From positions 101,680 through 165,679 of the forward strand of contig NZ_VTOM01000014.1 in NCBI RefSeq assembly GCF_009765365.1: a stretch of 64,000 nt of DNA, written 5' to 3'. Made by a program: the position numbers and the translations under genes. This document shows positions 46,901-56,069 of the stretch, piece by piece. The notes beneath the pieces are model-generated. The model was not told where the DNA came from. It ran no database searches and was given only the letters and a program-made list of their open reading frames with translations. The DNA comes from Antarcticirhabdus aurantiaca. GTDB lineage: Bacteria > Pseudomonadota > Alphaproteobacteria > Rhizobiales > Rhizobiaceae. Each line of letters starts with the position of its first letter. The first letter of the stretch is position 1.

Positions 46901-49171
46901 AGCTTCTGGCCGCTCTCCTGGTTCAAGCGGCGGAGCGTCGCCAAGCTTCTCGGCACCTATGCGCGGGAGGGGGCGCCCGATCCGTCCACGGATCTGCCCT
47001 TGATCCGCGGCCTCCAGGCCAAGGCCGCCGCCATCGAGGCGAGCCCGCTCGCGGCGGCGGGGCCGCTCGTCGCCGGGCTCGACACGGACACTGCGCGCTT
47101 GTCGCTGCAGCTGGAACGGGCGGCGCACCTGCGCGAGACCGCCGCGCGCCTCGCCGGCACGCCCGAGCGGTTCGCGTCGCTGCTCGCGGTGATCGCCCCC
47201 GCGCTCGATCAGCCGGAGCGCGGCGCGCTCGGCCAGGCCGCGCGCGAGCACCGCGAGGCTCATCGGCGCTTCGCCGAGGCCGAGCGGCAATTCACGGATG
47301 CGAGCGGCGGACTTGGCCTCACGCAGGCTGGCGAGACGTTCGCTGACATCCGCGCTCGTCTCGCCGATCTCGCCGCCGGCCGGACGCAGCTGCGCGACTG
47401 GACCTCCTGGTGCGCGATCCGCCGGCGGGCTGAGGTGCAGGGCCTGCAGGCGCTCGTCGCCGACCTCGAAGCCGGCGCGGTGGCGCCGAACGAGACCGTC
47501 TCCGCCTTCCGGCTCGGCTATGCCCGCTGGTGGCTGCCGCTCGCGATCGACGCGGACAAGCGCCTGCGTGACTTCCGCCGCTTCCAGCACGAGCACGCCA
47601 TCGACGACTTCCGCGCGCTCGACGACCTCGTGCGAAAAGCGGCCTCGGCCCGCGTCCACGCTGCGATCGCCCACGACCTGCCGGCGCCGGACGCGGTGGT
47701 GCGCAAGTCCGAGCTCGGACTCCTGCGCCACCAGATGGAGCTGAAGCGGCCGAGCCGGTCGATCCGCGAGATGATCGGCGCGATGCCCGAGAGCTTCGCC
47801 AAGCTTGCCCCCTGCGTGCTGATGTCGCCGCTCTCGATCGCGCAGTACCTGCCGCCGGACCAGGCGCTGTTCGACGTCGTGATCTTCGACGAGGCCTCGC
47901 AGATCACCACCTGGGATGCCGTCGGCGCCGTCGCGCGCGGCCGCCAGACCGTGATCGTCGGCGATCCGAAGCAGCTGCCGCCGACGAACTTCTTCGGCCG
48001 CAACGAGGCGGAGGAGGAGGGCGAGGCGCCCGACCACGAGCGCGACCTCGAAAGCATCCTCGACGAGGCCCGCGCGTCCGGCCTGCCGGTCCACGGGCTT
48101 CGCTGGCACTACCGCTCGCGGCACGAGTCGCTGATCGCCTTCTCGAACCACCACTACTACGACAACCGCCTGATCACCTTTCCCTCGCCGGTGACGGAGG
48201 ATCGCGCGGTGTCGCTGCGCCACGTGCCGGAGGCGGTCTACGACCGCGGCAAGAGCCGCACGAACAAGGCCGAGGCGCGGGCGATCGCGAGCGACATCGC
48301 CGCGCGTCTGCGCACATGGCTCGACCTGCCGGAGGCCGAGCGGCCGACGCTCGGCGTCATCACCTTCAACAGCCAGCAGCAGGCGCTGATCCAGGATCTT
48401 CTCGACGACGAGCGGCGCGAGGACCCGCGGCTCGAATGGTTCTTCGACGACGAGCGGCTGGAGCCGGTCTTCGTGAAGAACCTCGAAAACGTCCAGGGCG
48501 ACGAGCGCGACGTGATCCTGTTCTCGATCACCTTCGGCAAGGACGCCGCCGGCAAGCTCGCCATGGATTTCGGCGCGCTGAACCGCGACGGCGGCGAGCG
48601 CCGGCTCAACGTCGCGGTGACCCGCGCCCGGCGCGAGCTCATGCTGTTCTCCTCGATCAAGGCCGAGGCGATCGACCTGTCGCGCAGCAAGGCGGCCGGC
48701 GTGCGCGACCTCAAGACCTTCCTGGACTATGCCGATCGCGGCGCCGTGGCGCTGCCGGCCGCGGATGCCGGCTCGCTCGGCGGCGCCGAGTCGCCCTTCG
48801 AGGAGGCGGTGGCCGAAGCGCTCAAGGCGCGAGGCTGGCGGATCGTGCCGCAGGTCGGCGTGTCCGGCTTCCGCGTCGACATGGGCGTGCGCCATCCCGA
48901 CCATGCCGGCGCCTTCGTGGCCGGCATCGAGTGCGACGGAGCGACCTATCACCGCTCGGCGACGGCGCGGGACCGCGACAAGGTGCGCGAACAGGTGCTG
49001 CGCGGCCTTGGCTGGACCATTCTGCGGGTCTGGTCGACGGACTGGTGGTTCGATCCGGCCGGCGCGACCGACCGGCTGCACGCCGCCTTGGACGCGCTCG
49101 TCGCGCAAAGCCGGGCAAAGGTGGCGGCGCAGGCTCCGCCCGCCGCCGAGGAGGAGCAGTCGGCCGGCTAG
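43922..49171 (+). CDS. Transglutaminase-like / DUF4011-SF1 helicase / Vsr-like nuclease fusion, candidate defence protein
   Basis: A single 1749-residue protein behind a strong AAGGAGGGG site. A beta-rich N-terminal domain (about 20-130) precedes a transglutaminase-like domain with a possible catalytic triad C230 (ATCLDTALLLA), H256 (VEGHAATGVW) and E292 (LFETTGVT). DUF4011 (about 380-620, WQRKLLDLSLRNRLLNF) leads into an SF1 helicase with Walker A GPPGTGKS (697-704), FDEAS (D1323, E1324), GDPKQLPPTNFF and RRLNVAVTRARRE. The C-terminus is an MTES_1575/Vsr-like nuclease (IECDGATYHRS, E1670, D1672; RVWSTDWW). Related helicase-nuclease proteins occur in phage-defence islands; this copy is isolated. 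Function is inferred. Confidence 0.88.
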   Translation: MTDTMPAIEDDEAAAPRILAEVNPCLAYASFQNAVPVLKDLRLANPGEATISGARLELTAAPPFIRARSWAIDRLDPGAEIALSDRRVELDAAYLAGLNEAERGTATFRLVSGETLLAEAQVPVRLLARDEWGGAGDMAQLLPAFVMPNDPATAKLLRAAAERLAAHGHNAALDGYQSSDPRRAYMLAAALYSAAAGFGLHYAEPPASFEARGQKVRRPATMLAEGLATCLDTALLLAAGLEGAGLNAVVALVEGHAATGVWLVKRTLGLAVEPDPVEIRKALAARELVLFETTGVTRRPPVPFDQACRDGAALVAEDAPKRFVAAVDVARTRSGGIAPLASHEVAAPTDEMETSGDLPLPAMPDFGGMPGEPAEEKPTTPAGRIDRWQRKLLDLSLRNRLLNFGTRGGAVPFLCPDAAGMEDRLAAGHALRIVSIPEQNPLGERDPALYREARGEDIQRRFAEDALLRDELASTLNKDDLDARLTALYRQARSDLAEGGTNTLFVAVGFLRWRKKPGDERVYRAPLLLLPAKLERRSASSPFRLLHHEDEVRFNATLLQFLERDFDLKVPALAGELPSDEKGIDVARVLDAMRRAVRDTPGFEVVDEAALGTFSFAKYLMWKDLTERTDALRQNRVVRHLIDNPDVPFADAVPFRAEREIDRAYAPADIVTPLPADSSQIVATMAAAEGKDFVIIGPPGTGKSQTIANMIAQCLASRRTVLFVAEKTAALDVVYRRLREHGLGSRCLELHSSKADRRHVLAQLRSAWEHGGAAEPGDWVELNGRLKVKRDELNGYAEALHAEGPSGMTPYRALGLALRGENRHAPALAWPSKDAHDRAAFAELEDLAQALGRTFAAVGSTPALRLVDVSEWSSAWQDRLLAAAANARDAAEAVEGTSARLIRVLGLHPGETTRDDAIRLAEFAEALDGLDDEGARLAVRADFARLREAGGELGRLVADFAAEEARLSARYDRAELRRVPVEDIDRRWREASASFWPLSWFKRRSVAKLLGTYAREGAPDPSTDLPLIRGLQAKAAAIEASPLAAAGPLVAGLDTDTARLSLQLERAAHLRETAARLAGTPERFASLLAVIAPALDQPERGALGQAAREHREAHRRFAEAERQFTDASGGLGLTQAGETFADIRARLADLAAGRTQLRDWTSWCAIRRRAEVQGLQALVADLEAGAVAPNETVSAFRLGYARWWLPLAIDADKRLRDFRRFQHEHAIDDFRALDDLVRKAASARVHAAIAHDLPAPDAVVRKSELGLLRHQMELKRPSRSIREMIGAMPESFAKLAPCVLMSPLSIAQYLPPDQALFDVVIFDEASQITTWDAVGAVARGRQTVIVGDPKQLPPTNFFGRNEAEEEGEAPDHERDLESILDEARASGLPVHGLRWHYRSRHESLIAFSNHHYYDNRLITFPSPVTEDRAVSLRHVPEAVYDRGKSRTNKAEARAIASDIAARLRTWLDLPEAERPTLGVITFNSQQQALIQDLLDDERREDPRLEWFFDDERLEPVFVKNLENVQGDERDVILFSITFGKDAAGKLAMDFGALNRDGGERRLNVAVTRARRELMLFSSIKAEAIDLSRSKAAGVRDLKTFLDYADRGAVALPAADAGSLGGAESPFEEAVAEALKARGWRIVPQVGVSGFRVDMGVRHPDHAGAFVAGIECDGATYHRSATARDRDKVREQVLRGLGWTILRVWSTDWWFDPAGATDRLHAALDALVAQSRAKVAAQAPPAAEEEQSAG

Positions 49172-49893
49172 GAGGCGGCTCGAAGCGCGGCCTTCATGCG
49201 GCGCACTTCGTCGGCGCTGGTGCGTCGCGGCGGCGCCGTGGCGAAGCCGAAGGCGGCGGCGCGCGGGTTCAGGACGCCGGCGGCGCGCGAGCAGGTGCCG
49301 TGCACCTCGGCGAGCGGCACTGCGGCGAGGAGCGCTGCGACGGTGTCGGGACCGAGGCCGGATCCGGCCATGATGCCGATGCGCCCGGCCGCGGCATCCT
49401 GTGCCCGGCGCAGATCGGCGACGCCGTCGATGGCGCGGGGCGCCCGGCCGGAGGTGAGGATTCGCTCGAAGCCGAGCGCGACCGCCGTCTCGATCGCCGC
49501 GTCGATGTCCGGGACGAGGTCGAAGGCGCGGTGGAGCGTCGTGCCGAGGCCGCGGCTCGCCCCCGCCAGCTCGCCCAGCGCATCCGCGTCGAGGCTGCCG
49601 TCGGACAGCGAGGCGCCGAGAACGACGCCGGCAAGGCCCGCCGCGCGGACCGCGGCGATGTCGGCGAGCATGGCCGCACGCTCGGCCGCCGAGAACACGA
49701 AGTCGCCGCCGCGCGGGCGGATCATCGCGTAGACGGGGACGGGCGCCCGGGCCGCGAGGGCGAGGAGACCGGGCGGCGGCGTCAGGCCGCCGAGCTCCAG
49801 CGTCGAGCAGAGCTCGATGCGGTCGGCCCCGCCTTCGATCGCGGCGGAGAGGCTCTCGGGATCGCCGACGCAGACCTCAAGCAGCGGCGGCAT
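49168..49893 (-). CDS. cutC: CutC-family protein
   Basis: TIM-barrel protein named for copper homeostasis in E. coli, though its real role is unclear. The 241-residue product has LEVCVGDPESLSAAIEGGAD, RIELCSTLELGGLTP, VYAMIRPRGGDF, TLHRAFD and GIMAGSGLG, the usual CutC pattern. Its start lies 17 bases inside the end of the ROK kinase gene, so it is the last gene of the sugar operon. Its stop shares CTAG with the convergent helicase gene. A carbohydrate-related role is suggested by context only. Confidence 0.92.
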   Translation of the reverse strand: MPPLLEVCVGDPESLSAAIEGGADRIELCSTLELGGLTPPPGLLALAARAPVPVYAMIRPRGGDFVFSAAERAAMLADIAAVRAAGLAGVVLGASLSDGSLDADALGELAGASRGLGTTLHRAFDLVPDIDAAIETAVALGFERILTSGRAPRAIDGVADLRRAQDAAAGRIGIMAGSGLGPDTVAALLAAVPLAEVHGTCSRAAGVLNPRAAAFGFATAPPRRTSADEVRRMKAALRAAS

Positions 49894-50799
49894 GGGCGCC
49901 CTCGCGTGAGCCCATGATCGCCGCGCCGATCAGGCCCGGCTCGACGCGGCACTGCGCGGGCACGACGAGCGGCGCGCCCGTCCGGCGCAGGATGCGGGCG
50001 CGCACCGCGGCGTCGAGGCGTTCGAGCAGCGGTCGCACGTTGGACAGGCCCCCGCCGACCGGAATGATGTCCGCGCCGATCACGTTGACGACGAGCGCCA
50101 GCGGGTCGGCGACGAGGTCGGTGAAGACGTCGATCGTGCGCGCGGCGGCCGCGTCGCCGGCGAGCCAGGCGTCGGTGATCTCGCGGCTGGTGCGCCCGAC
50201 GCCGTGGAGGTGGGCGTGCAGGCGCTCCAGGCCGCGGGCGCCGCCGACCGCGTCGACGCAGCCCACCTGGCCGCAGCCGCAGGGAAAGCGCGGCACCTCG
50301 ACGGGCGGCGTGCCGGCGCGCGTCGCCGTGATCGGGCCGTGGCCCCATTCGCCGGCAAAGCCCCCGGCGCCCTGGACGAGCCGCCCGTCGATCACGAGCC
50401 CGCCGCCGACGCCGGTTCCGAGGATCGCGCCGAAGACGATGCGGTGGCCGGCCCCCGCGCCCTCGACGGCTTCGGCGAGCGCGAAGCAGTCCGCGTCGTT
50501 GGCGACGGTGACGGGACGGCCGAGCCGCTGCGTCAGGTCGGGGCCGAGGGTGCGGCCGTCGATGCAGGGAATGTTGGCGACCTTGATCGTGCCGCTTGCG
50601 GGATCGACGACGCCGGTGATGGAGAGGGCGGCGGGCGCGTGCGGCGGCAGTCCGGCTTCCGCGATCGCGGCGGCCAGCGCGTCGGCGAAGGCGTCGAAGT
50701 CGCGCAGCGGCGTCGGCCGGCTGCCGAGGATCTCGATGTCCGAGGGCGAGCGGGCGATCGCGGCCTTGATCGCCGAGCCGCCGATGTCGAAGCAGGCGA

Positions 50800-50803
<4 letters not shown>
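49877..50803 (-). CDS. ROK-family sugar kinase (probable N-acetyl-amino-sugar kinase)
   Basis: ATP-dependent kinase of 308 residues: CFDIGGSAIKAA phosphate loop (4-15), catalytic Asp in NDAD (D103), LGTGVGGGLVIDG (129-140), and the ROK zinc site EWGH (152-155) with C175, C177 and C182 (CGCGQVGC). The likely substrate is N-acetylglucosamine or N-acetylmannosamine, from its place next to a sugar transporter and murQ. The start overlaps the ABC ATPase stop (ATGA). A second, unrelated kinase (BadF type) is encoded across the divergent promoter. Confidence 0.9.
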
Positions 50804-51836
<1,033 letters not shown>

Positions 51837-51840
<4 letters not shown>

Positions 51841-52892
51841 AGGCGGACGGGCCGGCCTTCGCGCATCGAGCGGTCGGCGGCAAGCACCACGGCGAGCGAG
51901 CGGACCGCGTCGTCCATGTGGCGGGTGAGGTCCATGTCCTCGCGGATGGCCTTGAGCACGAAGCGCTGCTCGGCGTCGCAGAGCGCCTGATGGCCGGGCT
52001 CGCCGGCCATGGAGACCATCTCGTCGGCCTTGGCGAAGGTGCCGTCGGGGCCGCGCTCGGCGCGGTGGATGCGCAGGCGCGCGGTCTTGGTGTGGGTGTC
52101 GATGTCGGCGGACCTGGCGCCCTCGTCCATGACGATCGAGACCGCGCCGTTCGGGCTCATCACGTCCTTCACGAAGAAGGCGGTCTCCGAGATCATCGGC
52201 CCCCAGCCCGCCTCGTACCAGCCGAGCGAGCCGTCGGCGAAGAGCACCTGGAGGTGGCCGTAATTGACCTGTGTCTCGGCGATCTCGTCCGACAGCCGCA
52301 GGCCCATGCCGCGCACCTCGACGGGCGCCGCGTCGGTGATCTGGAGCATGACGTCGAGATAGTGGACGCCGCAGTCGACCACGGGCGAGGTCGTCTCCAT
52401 CAGCCGCTTGTGGATCTCCCAGGCGGGGCCGGCGGACTGTTGGTTGAGGTTCATGCGGAAGACGTAAGGCCCGCCGAGGTCCCGCGCCCGGGCGATGAAC
52501 TCGATCCACGAGGGATGGTGGCGCAGGATGTAGCCGATCACGAGCTTGCGGCCCGTGCGCCTTGCCGCGGCGACGACGCGCTCCGCGTCCTCGACGGTGC
52601 CGGCGAGCGGCTTCTCCACGAAGACGTGGGCGCCGGCTTCCATGGCGCGGATCGCGAGGTCGGCATGGCTGTCGGTGTAGGTGTTGATCGAGACGAGGTC
52701 GGGCTTCAGCGCCAAGCCCGCCTCGAAGCCGGCGAGCATGGGGTAGCCGGCGAGCTCGGCCGGCAGATCGACCGGCGAGCGGTTGGCGAGGCCGACGATC
52801 TCGAAGCCGGGATCGGCGTGATAGGCGAGGGCGTGGCTGCGGCCCATCTGGCCGAGGCCCATGACGAAGGTGCGAAGCGGGGGCATGGTCAT
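51837..52892 (-). CDS. Gfo/Idh/MocA-family oxidoreductase
   Basis: NAD(P)-dependent sugar oxidoreductase of unknown substrate. The 351-residue product has an N-terminal Rossmann fold (FVMGLGQMGRSHALAY), the signature EKPLAGT (about 93-99), YILRHHPSW, and VVDCGVHYLDVM with a catalytic-type histidine. It lies between the permease (ATGA overlap) and the ATPase (GTGA overlap) of an amino-sugar importer. It may therefore oxidise or epimerise the imported sugar or remove a glycosidic or ether linkage; this is inference. ATG 52886 is an alternative start. Confidence 0.9.
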
Positions 52893-53731
52893 TTCACGGC
52901 TCCGGCGGTGATTCCGCGGATGAGCTGGCGGGAGAAGAGGAGGTAGAGAACGAGGATCGGCAGGATCGCCAGCGACAGGGCCGACAGGACGGCCTCCCAG
53001 TTGGTGACGAACTGGCCGAGGAAGATCTGCGCGCCGAGCGTCACGGTCTTGGTGCTCTCGCCGGGCGCGAGGATCAGCGGGAACCAGAGGTCGTTCCAGA
53101 TCGGGATCATGGTGAAGACCGCGACGGTCGCGAGCGCCGGGCGCACCAGCGGCAGGACGAGGACGAAGAAGATCCGGTACTCCGACAGTCCGTCGATGCG
53201 GCCGGCGTTCTTCAGGTCGTCGGAGACGTTGCGCATGAACTCCGACAGGATGAACACCGCGAGCGGCAGCCCCTGCGCCGTGTAGACGAGGACGAGCGCC
53301 GTCAGCGTGTTCACGAGGCCGGCCGACACCATCATCTGGAGGATCGCGACGGTGCCGAGGCGGATCGGCACCATGATGCCGAGCGCCAGGAACAGGCCGA
53401 GGAAGGTGTTGAGCTTGAAGCGGTATTCCGACAGGGCGAAGGCCGCCATCGCGCCGAACAAGAGCACGAAGAACAGCGAGCCAATCGTCACGACGAGGCT
53501 GTTCTGGAAGTAGAGCAGGAAGTCGCTCTGCGTGATCACCGTCCGGTAGCCGGCGAGGCTCGCGGTGGAGGGGAGCGGGGGCTCCAGCGGCGCGTTGAAG
53601 ATCGCCCGGCGCGTCTTGAACGAGTTCATGACGACGACGAGCACCGGCAGCACCGAGATCAGCGCGTAGGCGATCAGCGCGAGGTGGACGAGGGCGAGGC
53701 GGAAGCGCTGGGTCGGGGCGCGCGTGCTCAT
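52889..53731 (-). CDS. Sugar ABC transporter permease (MalG-like)
   Basis: Inner-membrane channel subunit with about six helices. The 280-residue product starts with a basic segment and a helix (LALIAYALISVLPVLVVVM). It carries the EAA-type coupling loop KNAGRIDGLSEYRIFFVLVL and ends in a typical LIRGITAGAVK tail. It pairs with the upstream MalF-like permease after a 10-base gap and overlaps the oxidoreductase start as ATGA. Confidence 0.93.
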   Translation of the reverse strand: MSTRAPTQRFRLALVHLALIAYALISVLPVLVVVMNSFKTRRAIFNAPLEPPLPSTASLAGYRTVITQSDFLLYFQNSLVVTIGSLFFVLLFGAMAAFALSEYRFKLNTFLGLFLALGIMVPIRLGTVAILQMMVSAGLVNTLTALVLVYTAQGLPLAVFILSEFMRNVSDDLKNAGRIDGLSEYRIFFVLVLPLVRPALATVAVFTMIPIWNDLWFPLILAPGESTKTVTLGAQIFLGQFVTNWEAVLSALSLAILPILVLYLLFSRQLIRGITAGAVK

Positions 53732-53741
53732 GAGGGCCGCC

Positions 53742-54665
53742 TCACATCTGGTAGCGGCGCATGCGCCGCTGGATGACGAAGAGGTAGAAGCAGACGCCGA
53801 GAAGGATGATCACGAACATGGCCGTCGCCACCGCCGCGCCCATGTAGCGGTCGCCGGCCTGGAGCTGGAAGCCGAAGAAGATGCGGTAGAGATAGGTGCC
53901 GAGGATGTCGGTCGAGAAGTTCGGCCCGGCGAGCGCCCCCTGCATGGCGTAGATCAGGTCGAAGGCGTTGAAGTTGCCGACGAAGGTGAGAACGCCGACG
54001 AGGCCGATGGTGGGCAGGATCAATGGCAGCTTGATCTTGAAGAACTGCTTGAAGCCGGTGATGCCGTCGCACTCCGCCGCCTCGATCACCTCGTTCGGGA
54101 TGGTGATGAGCGCGGCGTAGATCAGCATCATCGGAATGCCGACGAACTGCCAGATCGACACGAGCGAGACGGTGGTCAGTGCGTAGGCCTCCTGGCCGAG
54201 CCAGGGCGCGAAGAGCGACTTCAGGCCGACGGCGCCCAGAAGGTTCGGCGCCACGCCCCAGAGCGGCGAGAGCAGCAGCTTCCACAGGAAGCCGACGATG
54301 ACGAAGGACAGGATGGTCGGCAGGAACAGCGCCGTGCGGTAGATCGCGACGCCGCGCAGGCGCGGCACGGAGAGAAGGGCGGCCAGCGCGATGCCGATCG
54401 GGTTCTGGATCAGCATGTGGAGGACGAAGAAGTAGACGTTGTTGCGCAGCGCGTTCCAGAACCCTTCCGAAAAGCGCGGATCGCCGAACAGCATGCGGAA
54501 ATTGTCGAGCCCGACGAAGACGCGTTCCCCGTCGCGCACGTTCTCCAGCGCCAGCAGCAGCGTCTGCATCAGCGGCACGAGCATGATCACGGTGTAGACG
54601 AGGAGGGCCGGCGCCAGGAACACGGCGATGTGCCAGCGGGGGCGCGCCTTCGGTCTGTCCGTCAT
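53742..54665 (-). CDS. Sugar ABC transporter permease (MalF-like)
   Basis: Inner-membrane channel subunit of 307 residues, about six helices. An N-terminal helix (FLAPALLVYTVIMLVPLM) is followed by a periplasmic loop (FVGLDNFRMLFGDPRF), and the coupling loop EAAECDGITGFKQFFKIKLP is clear. It follows the binding-protein gene after an 82-base gap that contains a perfect 12-bp hairpin. Confidence 0.94.
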   Translation of the reverse strand: MTDRPKARPRWHIAVFLAPALLVYTVIMLVPLMQTLLLALENVRDGERVFVGLDNFRMLFGDPRFSEGFWNALRNNVYFFVLHMLIQNPIGIALAALLSVPRLRGVAIYRTALFLPTILSFVIVGFLWKLLLSPLWGVAPNLLGAVGLKSLFAPWLGQEAYALTTVSLVSIWQFVGIPMMLIYAALITIPNEVIEAAECDGITGFKQFFKIKLPLILPTIGLVGVLTFVGNFNAFDLIYAMQGALAGPNFSTDILGTYLYRIFFGFQLQAGDRYMGAAVATAMFVIILLGVCFYLFVIQRRMRRYQM

Positions 54666-54704
54666 TGGGTTCCGTTCGGGGCTCGTAGCGCGGGACAGGA
54701 ATGC

Positions 54705-54732
54705 GGGGAGGCGGCCGGGCGGCCGCCTCCCC
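54705..54732 (-). promoter_or_regulatory. 12-bp hairpin between binding-protein and permease genes
   Basis: GGGGAGGCGGCC (54705-54716) and GGCCGCCTCCCC (54721-54732) form a perfect stem with a 4-base loop. It starts 15 bases after the binding-protein stop. Such hairpins usually protect the binding-protein mRNA or reduce read-through, so the abundant binding protein exceeds the permeases. There is no T-run, so full termination is unlikely. Confidence 0.75.
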
Positions 54733-54747
54733 GTCGAAGCGGAACGA

Positions 54748-56028
54748 TCAGTTCGCGGCGGCCGGAGGCGTCGCCTCGCCGGGCTTGTACCAGGTGTCGA
54801 GGCCCTTCTGGAGCTTCTCGGCGGCGGCCTGCGGGGTCTCGGTGCCGTTGATCACGTTGGCCGAGGCCGTCCAGGTCTCGTTCTCGAGGTTCGGGGTCCC
54901 GCGCGACAGGATTTGGTAGGTCGAGCGGATGGTCGGCTGGCACTGCTCGCGCCAGGCGACGATCTCCTTGGCGAGCGCGTTCTCCAGCGTGACCGGCTTG
55001 TCGATCAGCGGGAAGAAGCCGGGTGCGGCGTTGGCGTAGATCTCGGCGAATTCCGGGCTCGCGACCCAGGACAGGAAGGTCTTGGCGGCTTCCTGGTTGG
55101 GCGAGGCGGCGTTGAGGCCGAGCGCGATGTCCGGATGGTCGGAGATGTAGCAGGTGTCGCCGGCGTTCTGCACCGGCGGCAGGAAGGCGCCGATCTCGAA
55201 GTCCGCCTGCGCCTCGAAGGTCGCGATCTCCCAGGAGCCGGCGGGGTAGATCGCGGCGCGGCCGAGGGTGAAGAGGTTCTGGCTGTCGGGATAGGTCTGC
55301 GCCTCGAAGCCGTCGCCCAGGTAGGGACCCCACTTGGCGAGGGTCTCGAAGGGCTTCTCCCAGTCGGCGTCGGTGAGCTTCTGCTTGCCCTCGATCAGGG
55401 CTTTCCGGCCGTCCTCGCCCTTCCAGTAGTTCGGGCCGATGTTCTGGTAGCCCATAGTCGCGGCTTCCCACTGGTCCTTCGTGCCCATGGCGAGCGGCAC
55501 GTAGGTCCCGTTCTCTTTGATCTTGTCGAGGAGGGCGAAGAACTCGGCTTCCGTCTTTGGCGGCTGAACGCCCAGCTCGGCGAACGCGGCCTTGTTGTAC
55601 ATGAAGCCGTGGAGCACGGCGGCCATGGGCACGCAGAAGGTCTGGGCGCCGTCGTCGGTCGACCAGGCGGTCTTGGCGACGGCCGAGAAGTTCTCCATGC
55701 CGGGCAGGCCGGTCAGGTCCGCGAGCTGCTTCTTCTGGTAGAGCGCCAGCGAGGCGTCGAAGGGGCGACAGGCGACGAGATCGCCGGCCGAGCCCGCGTC
55801 GAGCTTGGCGGAGAGCGCCGAGTTGTACTCGGTCGGCGCGGTTGGCGAGAACGTGACCTTGATGTCGGGGTGCTTGGCCTCGAAGGCCGGGATGATCTTT
55901 TCCTGCCAGGTGGCGAGATCGTCGTTGCGCCAGCTCTCGATGGTGAGCGTGGTCTGGGCGAGGGCGGCGGTCGAAAGGGCGGCAAGCGCCGAAAGCGCCA
56001 CCGTTGCCTTGAGGATGCTCGTCTTCAT
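54748..56028 (-). CDS. Sugar ABC transporter substrate-binding protein
   Basis: Periplasmic binding protein of 426 residues with a clear Sec signal peptide (TSILKATVALSALAALSTAALA, cleavage near residue 25). The mature part is a family-1 extracellular solute-binding fold (TLTIESWRNDDL, AGDLVACRPFDASLA, GRAAIYPAGSWE). Neighbouring amino-sugar genes suggest an N-acetylated sugar or a muropeptide-derived saccharide as ligand; the sequence alone does not prove this. The hairpin after its stop probably sets its expression above the permeases. Confidence 0.93.
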   Translation of the reverse strand: MKTSILKATVALSALAALSTAALAQTTLTIESWRNDDLATWQEKIIPAFEAKHPDIKVTFSPTAPTEYNSALSAKLDAGSAGDLVACRPFDASLALYQKKQLADLTGLPGMENFSAVAKTAWSTDDGAQTFCVPMAAVLHGFMYNKAAFAELGVQPPKTEAEFFALLDKIKENGTYVPLAMGTKDQWEAATMGYQNIGPNYWKGEDGRKALIEGKQKLTDADWEKPFETLAKWGPYLGDGFEAQTYPDSQNLFTLGRAAIYPAGSWEIATFEAQADFEIGAFLPPVQNAGDTCYISDHPDIALGLNAASPNQEAAKTFLSWVASPEFAEIYANAAPGFFPLIDKPVTLENALAKEIVAWREQCQPTIRSTYQILSRGTPNLENETWTASANVINGTETPQAAAEKLQKGLDTWYKPGEATPPAAAN

Positions 56029-56069
56029 AGCCGTCTCCTGTTGCGCTCCGGGTGGCCCCGGCTTCGTTT

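Noticed and set aside
46709..49108. 799-codon open frame opposite the helicase C-terminal half
   Set aside because: Antisense shadow of the helicase and nuclease motifs.
43922..49171. Naming the helicase-nuclease as a specific known defence system (for example Mokosh or Zorya)
   Set aside because: It lacks the partner genes and the PLD or kinase domains of those systems. Only the helicase superfamily and Vsr-like nuclease can be supported.
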